In this document: in pieces, positions 1 to 6,071 of the stretch
How the letters are laid out: the number at the start of each line of letters is the position of its first letter
Numbering within the stretch: position 1 is the first letter of the stretch
Origin: an uncultured Porphyromonadaceae bacterium
GTDB taxonomy: Bacteria; Bacteroidota; Bacteroidia; Bacteroidales; Muribaculaceae
NCBI GenBank assembly: GCA_900555915.1
Contig: USNC01000051.1
Location: 1-8,449 of the forward strand
DNA length: 8,449 bases
Reading direction: 5' to 3'
Made by a program: the position numbers and the translations under genes
The notes under the pieces: generated by a model
Seen by the model: only the letters and a program-made list of their open reading frames with translations
What the model was told of the DNA's origin: nothing
Database searches by the model: none

Positions 1-105
1 CTTCACCCTTCACTCTTCACCCTTCACTCTTCACCCTTCACTCTTCACCCTTCACCCTTCACCCTTCACTCTTCACTCTTCACTCTTAACCCTTCACTCT
101 TAATC
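1..105. repeat. 7-base tandem repeat array (about 15 units)
   Basis: Fifteen consecutive heptamers start at base 1 with no spacing: mostly CTTCACC and CTTCACT, partly alternating, with the variants CTTAACC (85-91) and CTTAATC (99-105) near the gene end. On the coding (minus) strand the units read GGTGAAG or AGTGAAG. The array lies downstream of the last gene of the cluster and touches the window edge, so its full length is unknown. Units degenerate towards the gene, as expected for an array that changes copy number by slippage. It has no open frame of note and no unique spacers, so it is not a CRISPR array. The contig may end here because the assembler could not cross the repeat. Confidence 0.93.
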
Positions 106-142
106 CATAAAGCATCGCGCAAAGCGCGATGCTTTATGGATT
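102..142 (-). terminator. Strong hairpin at the end of the gene cluster
   Basis: Bases 102-120 and 124-142 form a perfect 19-bp inverted repeat with an AAA loop. The stop codon of the TPR gene (134-136) lies inside one arm. A stem this long and GC-rich at its tip could end transcription of the operon or protect the 3' end of the mRNA. However, no U-tract follows on either strand: on the minus strand the stem runs into AAGAGTGAAG, the start of the heptamer array. It is therefore not a textbook intrinsic terminator. The hairpin itself is certain; its role is inferred. Confidence 0.5.
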
Positions 143-376
143 GAAGAGGTCTTTGTTGTAGAAGTCAAGGATCTCGTAGGTGGCTTTCAGCAGCTGGGTG
201 GCGTTGCCTTCGGGGTTGAGACGCTGGGCCGCGAGATAGTCGTTGATGGCCTCGCTGCGGCGGTTGAGTTTCCAATAGAGGCGGCCGCGCTCTATCAGAG
301 CATCCTCGTCGTCGGGATGCGCTTTCAGATGACGGCTGAGCAGCGCCAGCCGATCCTTTGATTCCGGTGTGTTCAT
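134..376 (-). CDS. Small tetratricopeptide repeat (TPR) protein
   Basis: This encodes an 80-residue protein with no signal peptide or membrane segment, so it is probably cytoplasmic. Residues about 22-56 look like one TPR helix pair: alanine, leucine and glycine at the usual small positions (DALIERGRLYWKL) and AINDYLAAQRLNP as the second helix with the typical LNP end. A basic N-terminal helix precedes it, and the tail ends EILDFYNKDLFNP, which I believe recurs in short Bacteroidota TPR proteins. The ATG at 374-376 was chosen because it begins one base after the murI stop codon (TGA-T-ATG), suggesting translational coupling; a frame open further upstream would overlap murI and encode an unlikely arginine-rich extension. 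One TPR unit usually needs partners to form a binding surface, so a protein-interaction role is likely, but the partner is unknown. Confidence 0.8.
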   Translation of the reverse strand: MNTPESKDRLALLSRHLKAHPDDEDALIERGRLYWKLNRRSEAINDYLAAQRLNPEGNATQLLKATYEILDFYNKDLFNP

Positions 377-377
377 A

Positions 378-1253
378 TCAGTCGAGCGGACAATGGTTGG
401 ATTTGACGTTGTCATTGGTGAAAAGCGACGCCAGGGCATCGAATTTCTCCGGATTCTCACTTGTGAGATATTCGGCGCGCCCGTGCTTCGACAGGCGGCG
501 TTCCATCTCGGGATGACGGCGCAGATAGTCTCTCAACGACTCAGCCACGAGCCGGCCCTGCTCAAGAATCCGCGTACCCTGCGGCACGTATTTCCTGATT
601 TTTCCCAGCAGAAGGGGATAATGAGTGCATCCGAGCACAATAGTGTCGATAAGCGGGTCGCGCCCCATCAACTGCCCGATGCGCTTGCTGACGAAATAGT
701 CGGCGCCGTCGCTGTCCGCCTCCGAACTCTCCACAATGGCGGCCCACAGCGGACACTCCTGCTCGGTCACTATCATGTCGGGGAAAAGTTTCAGCGTCTC
801 CATCATATAGGAATGGCTGGCCACAGTGCCCGGAGTGCCGAGCACGCCTATATGGCGCGAGGAGGAGACTTCGCCGAGCGCCTCCACCGTAGGACGTATC
901 ACTCCGAGCACCCTCCGCGAGGGATCGTCCATCTGCGGGAGATCACGCTGCTGTATGGAGCGCAGAGCCTTTGCCGAGGCGGTGTTGCAGGCCAGGATCA
1001 CAAGCGGACATCCGCGCGCGAAGAGTTCGCGCACAGCCTCGAGAGTATAGCGGTAGACCACGTCGAAACTCCGCGAACCGTAGGGAGCACGCGCATTGTC
1101 GCCGAGATAGAGATAATCGTATTCAGGGAGTGCCTTGCGCAGATCGCGCAGTATCGTGAGTCCGCCATATCCAGAGTCGAACACTCCGACAGGGCCTAAT
1201 GAAATGGCGGAAGTCGTCGCTTCCGCCATCTTGTCTGATTCAGTATTGGTCAT
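378..1253 (-). CDS. murI: Glutamate racemase
   Basis: This cytoplasmic enzyme interconverts L- and D-glutamate without a cofactor and supplies D-glutamate for the peptidoglycan stem peptide. The 291 residues carry the family signatures: GVFDSGYGG (23-31, with Asp26 and Ser27), YLGDNARAPYG (49-59), ACNTAS (88-93) with the first catalytic cysteine Cys89, and LGCTHYP (207-213) with the second catalytic cysteine Cys209. Both catalytic cysteines are present, so the enzyme should be active. The length is slightly above the usual 260-280 because of an N-terminal extension of about 20 residues and a C-terminal tail. The start is the ATG at 1251-1253; a second in-frame ATG (Met9, 1227-1229) is also possible and lies at the edge of a hairpin. 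It follows the second ompH gene by 48 bases and is closely followed by the TPR gene. Confidence 0.96.
   Translation of the reverse strand: MTNTESDKMAEATTSAISLGPVGVFDSGYGGLTILRDLRKALPEYDYLYLGDNARAPYGSRSFDVVYRYTLEAVRELFARGCPLVILACNTASAKALRSIQQRDLPQMDDPSRRVLGVIRPTVEALGEVSSSRHIGVLGTPGTVASHSYMMETLKLFPDMIVTEQECPLWAAIVESSEADSDGADYFVSKRIGQLMGRDPLIDTIVLGCTHYPLLLGKIRKYVPQGTRILEQGRLVAESLRDYLRRHPEMERRLSKHGRAEYLTSENPEKFDALASLFTNDNVKSNHCPLD
1204..1229 (-). promoter_or_regulatory. Hairpin inside the 5' coding part of murI
   Basis: Bases 1204-1213 (ATGGCGGAAG) and 1220-1229 (CTTCCGCCAT) are a perfect 10-bp inverted repeat with a 6-base loop. On the murI mRNA the hairpin begins exactly at the in-frame ATG of Met9 and covers codons 9 to 17, in the poorly conserved N-terminal extension. 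It could hide the internal start, forcing use of the upstream ATG, or slow early translation. No U-tract follows, so termination is unlikely. The structure is seen directly; a regulatory role is a guess. Confidence 0.35.
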
Positions 1254-1301
1254 GGTTTCGCTTACCGCATGGTATGCCTCGCATTGACAGTTGGGTCTTT
1301 C

Positions 1302-1808
1302 TTACTTTATGCCAAGTTTGGCCTTGACAGCGTCTGTGACATCCACCACCGGTTCGGCGCGGAAGAGAGTCATCTGCGGGTCATAGATCTGGATAAGGGA
1401 GAAGGCACCCTCGCGGCCCACGCTTTCCACCGCCTGGCTCACTTTCTGCTGCACGGGGCGCATGAGTTCGTTCTGCATATTCTGCAGATCCTGCATAGCG
1501 GTCTGCTCAAACTGCTGTATCTTCTGCTGATAGTCGCTGAGTTCGCGGGTCTTGCGTTCTTTGATGGCGGGAAGCTCATCTTCCTTCATGTTCTGATACT
1601 CGGTGACCATACGGTTCATCTCTTCCACGAGTTTCTTGTATTCGGCATCATACTTGTCGCTCACTTCCTTAAGCTGGTTCTGTGCGGCTGTAGTCTCAGG
1701 CATGGCCTGGATGATTGAACCGAAGTCCACGAGACCGATCTTGAGGGTCTGTGCGGAGAGAAGCATCGGGCAGATGAGCGCGATTGCCAAAAGTACTTTC
1801 TTAATCAT
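1302..1808 (-). CDS. ompH: OmpH/Skp family periplasmic chaperone (second copy in the operon)
   Basis: This 168-residue protein is of the usual size for the Skp/OmpH family, which forms trimeric jellyfish-shaped chaperones that hold unfolded outer-membrane proteins on the way to BamA. A signal peptide is clear: lysines at 3-4, a hydrophobic core, and likely cleavage after LLSA (Ala19/Gln20). The mature protein starts with a beta strand (TLKIGLVDFGSII), followed by a long charged, glutamine-rich helical region (about 40-125) with coiled-coil character that would form the tentacle. It ends with strands (FSLIQIYDPQMTLFRAEPVVDVTDAV). It starts with ATG after an AT-rich leader lacking a Shine-Dalgarno site. 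It is clearly diverged from the neighbouring copy, so the pair is an old duplication and the two may differ in client or form mixed trimers; that last point is inference. Confidence 0.9.
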   Translation of the reverse strand: MIKKVLLAIALICPMLLSAQTLKIGLVDFGSIIQAMPETTAAQNQLKEVSDKYDAEYKKLVEEMNRMVTEYQNMKEDELPAIKERKTRELSDYQQKIQQFEQTAMQDLQNMQNELMRPVQQKVSQAVESVGREGAFSLIQIYDPQMTLFRAEPVVDVTDAVKAKLGIK

Positions 1809-1856
1809 TTCTGTTGGTATTGTTTTTATTTATTATTATTTTTTTTGCTTTTGGTG
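1809..1856 (-). promoter_or_regulatory. A-rich leader before the second ompH gene
   Basis: On the coding strand the roughly 50 bases before the ATG are almost free of G and rich in A, including an eight-A run and AATAATAATAAAT. There is no Shine-Dalgarno sequence. Bacteroidota ribosomes usually do not rely on one and favour unstructured A-rich leaders, so this probably acts as a translation-enhancing leader. No TAnnTTTG promoter element is visible in it, so a separate promoter for this gene is not supported. Confidence 0.35.
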
Positions 1857-1870
1857 GGCTTATTGGGGGC

Positions 1871-1940
1871 CATGGGGATCCATGTTTAATCATGAGAAAT
1901 CATGTTTAATCATGGGGATTCATGGGGGCTCATGGGGAGG
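1871..1940. repeat. 10-base tandem repeat array between the two ompH genes
   Basis: Seven decamers start with CATG at exact 10-base steps: 1871, 1881, 1891, 1901, 1911, 1921 and 1931. They fall into subtypes CATGGGGAT(C/T), CATGTTTAAT (twice, at 1881 and 1901), CATGAGAAAT, CATGGGGGCT and CATGGGGAGG. On the coding strand each unit ends in CATG, giving several ATG triplets between the genes in shifting frames. The array starts 7 bases after the stop codon of the upstream ompH gene and ends shortly before the A-rich leader of the next. A 10-base period is close to one helical turn, so the CATG sites face one side of the DNA. No function is known to me. Confidence 0.92.
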
Positions 1941-1947
1941 CCTGTGC

Positions 1948-2463
1948 TCACTTGGAGTAGCCGAGTTTGGCCAGCACATCGTTGCTGACATCGATCTTCG
2001 GCGAGGCGAACACGATGCTCTGGGAGGAAGCGCGGTCGAATATCACCTGATACCCCTTCTCCTCGCTAACGGCCTTGACAGCGTTGTAGACATCTTCCTG
2101 AATCGGCTTCATGAGGCTCTGGCGCTTCTTGAAGAGTTCCCCCTCGGGGCCGAAATATTTGTAGCGGAGCGAGGTGACAGCCTCCTCCTTGGCCACTATC
2201 TCTTCCTCGCGCTGCTTCTTCTGGTCGTCGGTGAGGAAGACCATCTCAGCCTGATAGTTGTTGAACATGGTCTCGGCCTCCTTCTGGAGTTCGGTGACCT
2301 CCCTCTCCCAGCGCTGCGACACCTGGTTGAGCTGCTCGTTGGCCATCTCGTAGCTCGGGACATTGCGGAGTATATAGTCCATGTCGACAAGCGCGAACTT
2401 CTGGGCATACGCGCATGCCACTGCCATAACCGCGAGCGCGAGCGTTATCATCATTTTTTTCAT
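1948..2463 (-). CDS. ompH: OmpH/Skp family periplasmic chaperone (first copy in the operon)
   Basis: This 171-residue Skp/OmpH protein is predicted to chaperone unfolded outer-membrane proteins in the periplasm. The signal peptide is MKKMMITLALAVMAVACAYA with likely cleavage before Gln21. Cys17 sits in VAC, but AYA-Q is a better signal peptidase I site than a lipobox, so a soluble protein is favoured. The mature part begins QKFALVDMDYILRNVPSY, a family-typical first strand, then a charged helical arm (about 38-130) and a C-terminal strand region (YQVIFDRASSQSIVFASPKIDVSNDVLAKLG). The start chosen is the ATG at 2461-2463; a frame three codons longer would need a TTG start at 2470-2472 and adds nothing to the signal peptide. 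It follows bamA by 137 bases, a gap with a hairpin and G-tracts, and is followed by a second, diverged copy. Confidence 0.91.
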   Translation of the reverse strand: MKKMMITLALAVMAVACAYAQKFALVDMDYILRNVPSYEMANEQLNQVSQRWEREVTELQKEAETMFNNYQAEMVFLTDDQKKQREEEIVAKEEAVTSLRYKYFGPEGELFKKRQSLMKPIQEDVYNAVKAVSEEKGYQVIFDRASSQSIVFASPKIDVSNDVLAKLGYSK

Positions 2464-2559
2464 AACATTCAAATTTAAAGGTTGACTTATACTATCTAAG
2501 ACAAATTTTCCCCCTTAAAGTTTAACATTTCCACATTTTCCCCAAAATCCCCCCCACAA

Positions 2560-2580
2560 CCTAAAGCCTAAAGCCTAAAA
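2560..2580. repeat. Three tandem heptamers (CCTAAAG)
   Basis: CCTAAAG at 2560-2566 and 2567-2573 is followed by CCTAAAA at 2574-2580, giving three direct heptamers that abut the hairpin downstream of bamA. The unit differs from the heptamers at 1-105 but has the same length. Three units are few, so this may be a young or decayed array. Confidence 0.75.
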
Positions 2581-2597
2581 TTCCCCGGGGGGAATTT
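2578..2597 (-). terminator. Hairpin directly after bamA, possible weak terminator
   Basis: AAATTCCCC (2578-2586) and GGGGAATTT (2589-2597) are perfect 9-base arms with only two bases between them, so the real stem is about 8 bp with a 4-base loop. It begins three bases after the bamA stop codon. On the coding strand the stem is followed by TAGGC, so the terminal T-run is four bases at most and partly in the stem. It may be a partial terminator or an mRNA-stabilising structure rather than a complete stop, since the ompH genes lie just downstream on the same strand. Confidence 0.42.
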
Positions 2598-2600
2598 GAA

Positions 2601-5246
2601 TTAGAACTCCTGTCCGAGCACAAAGTGCAGGTTGCCGCCGCCGCGGCGTCCCCATACCTTGTCGAAACCGTAGCCCCAGTCAATGCCGAGGAAGCCGAGC
2701 ATGGAGAGGTAGAGACGTATGCCGACGCCTGCGGAGCGTTTCAGATTGAACGGCGCGAACTTGCTGATATCGGTCCAGGCGTTGCCGGCCTCGGCAAAGG
2801 CGAGAGCGAAGATCGTGGTGTTGGGCTGGAGCATGAAGGGGAAGCGGAGCTCGAAGGTGTACTTCGCATAGGCGTAAGCCTCGTAGTTGAAGGGAGTGAA
2901 CTGACCGTTCTCATAGCCACGCATACCGATGGTCTCGGTGGCGTAGGTATAGTTGCCCGTCATGCCGTCGCCGCCGAAATAGAAAGTCTCGAAAGGCGAC
3001 TTCACGTATTTGTTGTAGCTGCCGAGCAGCGCGAAGTCGGCGCGCGTCATCAGCACCAGGGTCCAGCTTCCGTCAGGGTCGGTGAGCGGAGTGAAGGTCT
3101 TGCTGGCAAACTTCAGTTTCCAGTATTCTATCCACTTGTAGAGCTCGGCCTGCGACTTGGCGTCGTAGAGGCGGTCGGCCTTGTAGGCGAGTTCCTTCCA
3201 GTCATGCCCCTTGCGCATCTTCGTCCAGGGGGGAGTCACCTGCAGCGAGAGGGCGAAATTGGAGCCGCGGCGCGGATAGATGGGGTTGTCGACTGTGTTG
3301 CGGCTCAGCGTCAGACCGAGCACCACCGAGTTGGCCGAACCGGACTGCATGAAGCGCAGATAGTCCCAGTTCTTCAGATAATACCAGCGGTAGGCGAGCG
3401 AGACCTGGAACTGGAAGAGATCGTCGGGCCATTTCAGGCGCGTGCCGTAGGCCACGCTCACGCCGGCGAGCTGGAGCACCTTGTTGGGGTCGTACGCATT
3501 CTGGTAGGCATACTGTCCGTAGTTGGTGCCGTAGCTTCCGTAGCCGTAATAATTGTAGTAGTTATTGTAGGAGTTGTAATAGCTTTCGTTGTAGAACCGG
3601 CTGTTGACACCCGTGGAGCGGCTGTAGTCTACCGAGAAGGAGAACGAGTTGGGGCGCTTGCCGCCGAGCCAGGGGTCGAAGAAACTGATGTTGTAGCTCT
3701 GGTAGTACTTGGCGTTGGTCTGCGCCGAGATAGAGAAAGTCTGTCCGTCGCCGCGGGGGATTATGCCGCGGTAGGTCGACGGGTTGAAGAGATTCTTTAT
3801 CGAGAAGTTGGAGAAAGAGAGAGCCACCTGGCCGGTGACACCGGTCTGTCCCCAGCCGAGCGAGAGCTGCACCTTGTCGTTGGCCTTCTGCTCGAGGTCG
3901 AAGATGATGTCGACGGTGCCGTCGGCGTCGTTGGGCTGCGGATTGATACCCATGGTCTCCGGATCGAAATGTCCGGAAGCGGCGATCTCGCGCGCGGAGT
4001 TCATGAGCTCGCGTTTCGAGAAGAGGTCGCCCGGCTTCACGCGGAGTTCGCGGCGTATCACCTTCTCATAGAGCTGGTCGTTGCCGTTGATCACCACCTT
4101 GTTGATTTTCGCGGGCTGACCCTCGAATATACGCATCTGCAGCGAGATGCTGTCGCCCGAGACGTTCTGCTCGATCGGCACGAGCTGGAAGAAGAGGTAG
4201 CCGTTGTCGAGATAGAGGTTCGACACCGCGTCGTCGTCTTCGGTGGTGCGCTTGTTGAGGCGCTTCTGGTTGTAGACGTCGCCGGGATACATACCGAGCA
4301 CCTGATTCAGCACATCCGTCGGATAGACTGTATTGCCGACCCAGTTTATATCCTTTATATAATAGCGGTCGCCCTCGTCGACGGTGATGTAGATGTCGAT
4401 TTCCTTATCGTCGTATTTCACTATTGAGTCGCTCACGATCTCAGCGTCGCGGTAGCCGAGCTCATTGTATTTGTCGATGATGCGGATCTTGTCGTCGGCA
4501 TAGTCGGTGTCGATAAATTTCTTCTGCTTGAAGAGATTGAGGATGTCATGGTTCTCATTGGTCTTCTTCATCGCGTTCTTGAACTTGCGGTCGGAAAGCA
4601 CATGGTTGCCGTTGACATAGATCTTATGCACCTTCACCTTGTTCTGACGGTCTACGTTGACCGTGAGGAAATCATAGTTTTCCTGCGAGAGGTCGGGCTG
4701 CTGGGTGGAGGTGACGATCACATTCTTGAAACCCTTGCCCTCGTAATATTTCTGCACCACCTGGCGGATACGCTGCACGATGTTGGGAGTGAGCTGCTGC
4801 CCTTTCTCCACGCCGAGACGCTCGAGAAGGTCCTTGCGCTCGCCGCCCTTCACGCCGGTGAACCTGATCTCCGACATACGCGGCTGCTCCTTCAGGGCGA
4901 TCTCGAGCCATGCCTTGTCGCCCACCACCTTGTCAAGCTTTATCTCCACCTGCGAGTAAAGGCCCTGCTTGTAGAAGCGCTTCACGGCCGTGGTGATGGC
5001 GTCGCCCGGGATTTCAATCTTCTCACCCACCGAAAGGCCGGAGTATCCGATCACCACATAATCTTCCTGATTGGAGACACCCGACACCTTTATGTCCGCT
5101 ATTTCGTAGATCTTGGGTATCGGTGAGTATATTATGTCGGGGGCATAGACGGTATCTGTGGCCGCGGACTGGGCTGCGGCGTCAAACGCCGGGAGAGCGG
5201 CCACCATCAAGGCAATCACAGGCCATATTTTCTTGAGCAAAGTCAT
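2601..5246 (-). CDS. bamA: Outer-membrane protein assembly factor BamA (Omp85 family)
   Basis: BamA is the essential core of the BAM complex that folds and inserts beta-barrel proteins into the outer membrane. The 881 residues include a signal peptide (MTLLKK, hydrophobic core, cleavage near AAAQ at 23-26), then five POTRA domains at roughly 48-118, 124-200, 205-290, 294-376 and 380-455. The Omp85 barrel fills the rest. The conserved loop-6 RGY/RGF motif is present as MRGY (775-778), and the protein ends in an aromatic residue (LGQEF), as expected for a beta-signal. It is longer than the roughly 810 residues of E. coli BamA, through barrel loop insertions: a tyrosine-rich stretch at 551-585 and a charged segment near 675-715. 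The ATG at 5244-5246 gives a sound signal peptide. It lies 42 bases after uppS and before two ompH chaperone genes, the usual bamA-skp arrangement. Confidence 0.97.
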   Translation of the reverse strand: MTLLKKIWPVIALMVAALPAFDAAAQSAATDTVYAPDIIYSPIPKIYEIADIKVSGVSNQEDYVVIGYSGLSVGEKIEIPGDAITTAVKRFYKQGLYSQVEIKLDKVVGDKAWLEIALKEQPRMSEIRFTGVKGGERKDLLERLGVEKGQQLTPNIVQRIRQVVQKYYEGKGFKNVIVTSTQQPDLSQENYDFLTVNVDRQNKVKVHKIYVNGNHVLSDRKFKNAMKKTNENHDILNLFKQKKFIDTDYADDKIRIIDKYNELGYRDAEIVSDSIVKYDDKEIDIYITVDEGDRYYIKDINWVGNTVYPTDVLNQVLGMYPGDVYNQKRLNKRTTEDDDAVSNLYLDNGYLFFQLVPIEQNVSGDSISLQMRIFEGQPAKINKVVINGNDQLYEKVIRRELRVKPGDLFSKRELMNSAREIAASGHFDPETMGINPQPNDADGTVDIIFDLEQKANDKVQLSLGWGQTGVTGQVALSFSNFSIKNLFNPSTYRGIIPRGDGQTFSISAQTNAKYYQSYNISFFDPWLGGKRPNSFSFSVDYSRSTGVNSRFYNESYYNSYNNYYNYYGYGSYGTNYGQYAYQNAYDPNKVLQLAGVSVAYGTRLKWPDDLFQFQVSLAYRWYYLKNWDYLRFMQSGSANSVVLGLTLSRNTVDNPIYPRRGSNFALSLQVTPPWTKMRKGHDWKELAYKADRLYDAKSQAELYKWIEYWKLKFASKTFTPLTDPDGSWTLVLMTRADFALLGSYNKYVKSPFETFYFGGDGMTGNYTYATETIGMRGYENGQFTPFNYEAYAYAKYTFELRFPFMLQPNTTIFALAFAEAGNAWTDISKFAPFNLKRSAGVGIRLYLSMLGFLGIDWGYGFDKVWGRRGGGNLHFVLGQEF

Positions 5247-5288
5247 ATTCGGTTGTCAGTTGTCTGTTTATGTCGTTTATCGTGGATA

Positions 5289-6059
5289 TCACTGTTCATT
5301 ATTGTCTTCCGCCACCTGCTCGGAAGTCTTGCCGAAGCGGCGTTCCCTCTGCTGATAGTCGAGCAGCGCCTTGGCATACTCCACCTTTGAGAAGTCGGGC
5401 CAGAGCACGGGGGTGAAATAAAGTTCGCTGTATGCTATCTGCCACAGGAGATAGTTGCTGATGCGCTCCTCGCCTCCGGTGCGGATTAGGAGATCGGGGT
5501 CGGGCATTCCCGCCGTGGCGAGATGCCCGGCAAACATAGCCTCGTCGATATCCTCCGGATTGAGCGAACCCGCCGCGGCCTCGCGTGCGAGACGGCGCGC
5601 GGCCTCCGCTATCTCCCACCGGGAGGAATAGCTGATGCAGATGTTGAGCTGCAGGCCTGTGCAGTGCGCGGTCTTGTCGCGGGAGTCGTAGAGTTCCTTG
5701 CGCGGACCCTCGGGCACCCTTTCGATGTCGCCGAGAAGATTGATGCGCACATTGTTCTGAAGCAATTCGGGAAGCTCGCGGGCGATGGCCCAGCCGATGA
5801 GGGTCATGAGCGTGTCCACCTCCTGGCGCGGACGGTTCCAGTTCTCTGTGCTGAAGGCGTAGAGCGTCAGGTAAGACATGCCGAGGTCGGACGAGAGCGC
5901 CGTCACGTTGTGCACGCTGTTGATCCCCTCGTAGTGGCCGTCGCTGCGCACCTTGCTGCGCGACTTCGCCCACCGGCCGTTGCCGTCCATGATCATTGCC
6001 ACATGACGCGGGATGCGTGTCATGTCGAGTTTTCCCAATATATCTTCAAGTGTTTCCAT
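5289..6059 (-). CDS. uppS: Isoprenyl transferase (undecaprenyl diphosphate synthase)
   Basis: This cis-prenyltransferase adds isopentenyl diphosphate units to farnesyl diphosphate to make undecaprenyl diphosphate, the lipid carrier for peptidoglycan and surface polysaccharides. The 256 residues are typical in length. Visible signatures: HVAMIMDGNGRWA (19-31) with catalytic Asp25 and the diphosphate-binding GNGR; GH at 41-42; LYAFSTENWNRP (66-77); and PDPDLLIRTGGE (186-197) followed by RISNYLLWQIAYSELYF (199-215), which carries the basic and acidic residues for substrate and magnesium binding. The usual NYGGR motif is replaced by SYSSRWEI (143-150), which I believe is normal for Bacteroidota. 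It starts with ATG 12 bases after the DUF6089-type gene, so the two are probably co-transcribed. The next gene, bamA, begins after 42 bases. Confidence 0.97.
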   Translation of the reverse strand: METLEDILGKLDMTRIPRHVAMIMDGNGRWAKSRSKVRSDGHYEGINSVHNVTALSSDLGMSYLTLYAFSTENWNRPRQEVDTLMTLIGWAIARELPELLQNNVRINLLGDIERVPEGPRKELYDSRDKTAHCTGLQLNICISYSSRWEIAEAARRLAREAAAGSLNPEDIDEAMFAGHLATAGMPDPDLLIRTGGEERISNYLLWQIAYSELYFTPVLWPDFSKVEYAKALLDYQQRERRFGKTSEQVAEDNNEQ

Positions 6060-6071
6060 TTCGGAGTCGTT

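Larger units (their letters stand above)
2464..2600. other. Intergenic region between bamA and the first ompH gene
   Basis: This 137-base gap holds, in coding order, the hairpin just after bamA, three heptamers (2560-2580), and a leader with several G-runs on the coding strand (seven G at 2549-2555, four at 2540-2543, five at 2510-2514) set in A/T-rich sequence. The motif GGGGAAAAT occurs twice. A TAAATTTG sequence at 2470-2477 resembles the Bacteroidota -7 element but lies only 6 bases before the ATG, which would give a leaderless message, and I see no TTTG at the usual -33 distance. The hairpin plus gap could separate ompH expression from bamA, but this is inferred. Confidence 0.5.

Noticed and set aside
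369..1199. A 276-residue open frame on the plus strand opposite murI
   Set aside because: The composition (high His, Arg, Ala) and lack of motifs mark it as antisense shadow; murI on the other strand has both catalytic cysteines.
1871..1940. CRISPR-like array
   Set aside because: Units are contiguous decamers with no unique spacers and no cas genes nearby; the same holds for the heptamers at 1-105.
1941..2463. First ompH product as a lipoprotein because of Cys17
   Set aside because: The VAC context is a poor lipobox and AYA-Q four residues later is a good signal peptidase I site.
2464..2472. TTG start giving the first ompH gene three extra codons
   Set aside because: The ATG at 2461-2463 gives a standard MKK signal peptide, so the rarer TTG start is not needed.
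2470..2477. TAAATTTG as a promoter -7 element for the first ompH gene
   Set aside because: It lies only 6 bases before the ATG and has no -33 partner at the right distance, so it would need a leaderless message.
2625..4427. A 600-residue open frame on the plus strand opposite bamA
   Set aside because: It is a mirror of the bamA codon pattern, rich in Val, Glu, Leu and His with no domain, signal peptide or neighbours on that strand. The minus-strand BamA reading is certain.
5299..5973. A 224-residue frame overlapping uppS on the same strand
   Set aside because: It is an Arg/Gln/Pro-rich frame-shifted reading of uppS in GC-rich DNA; the uppS frame has all family motifs.
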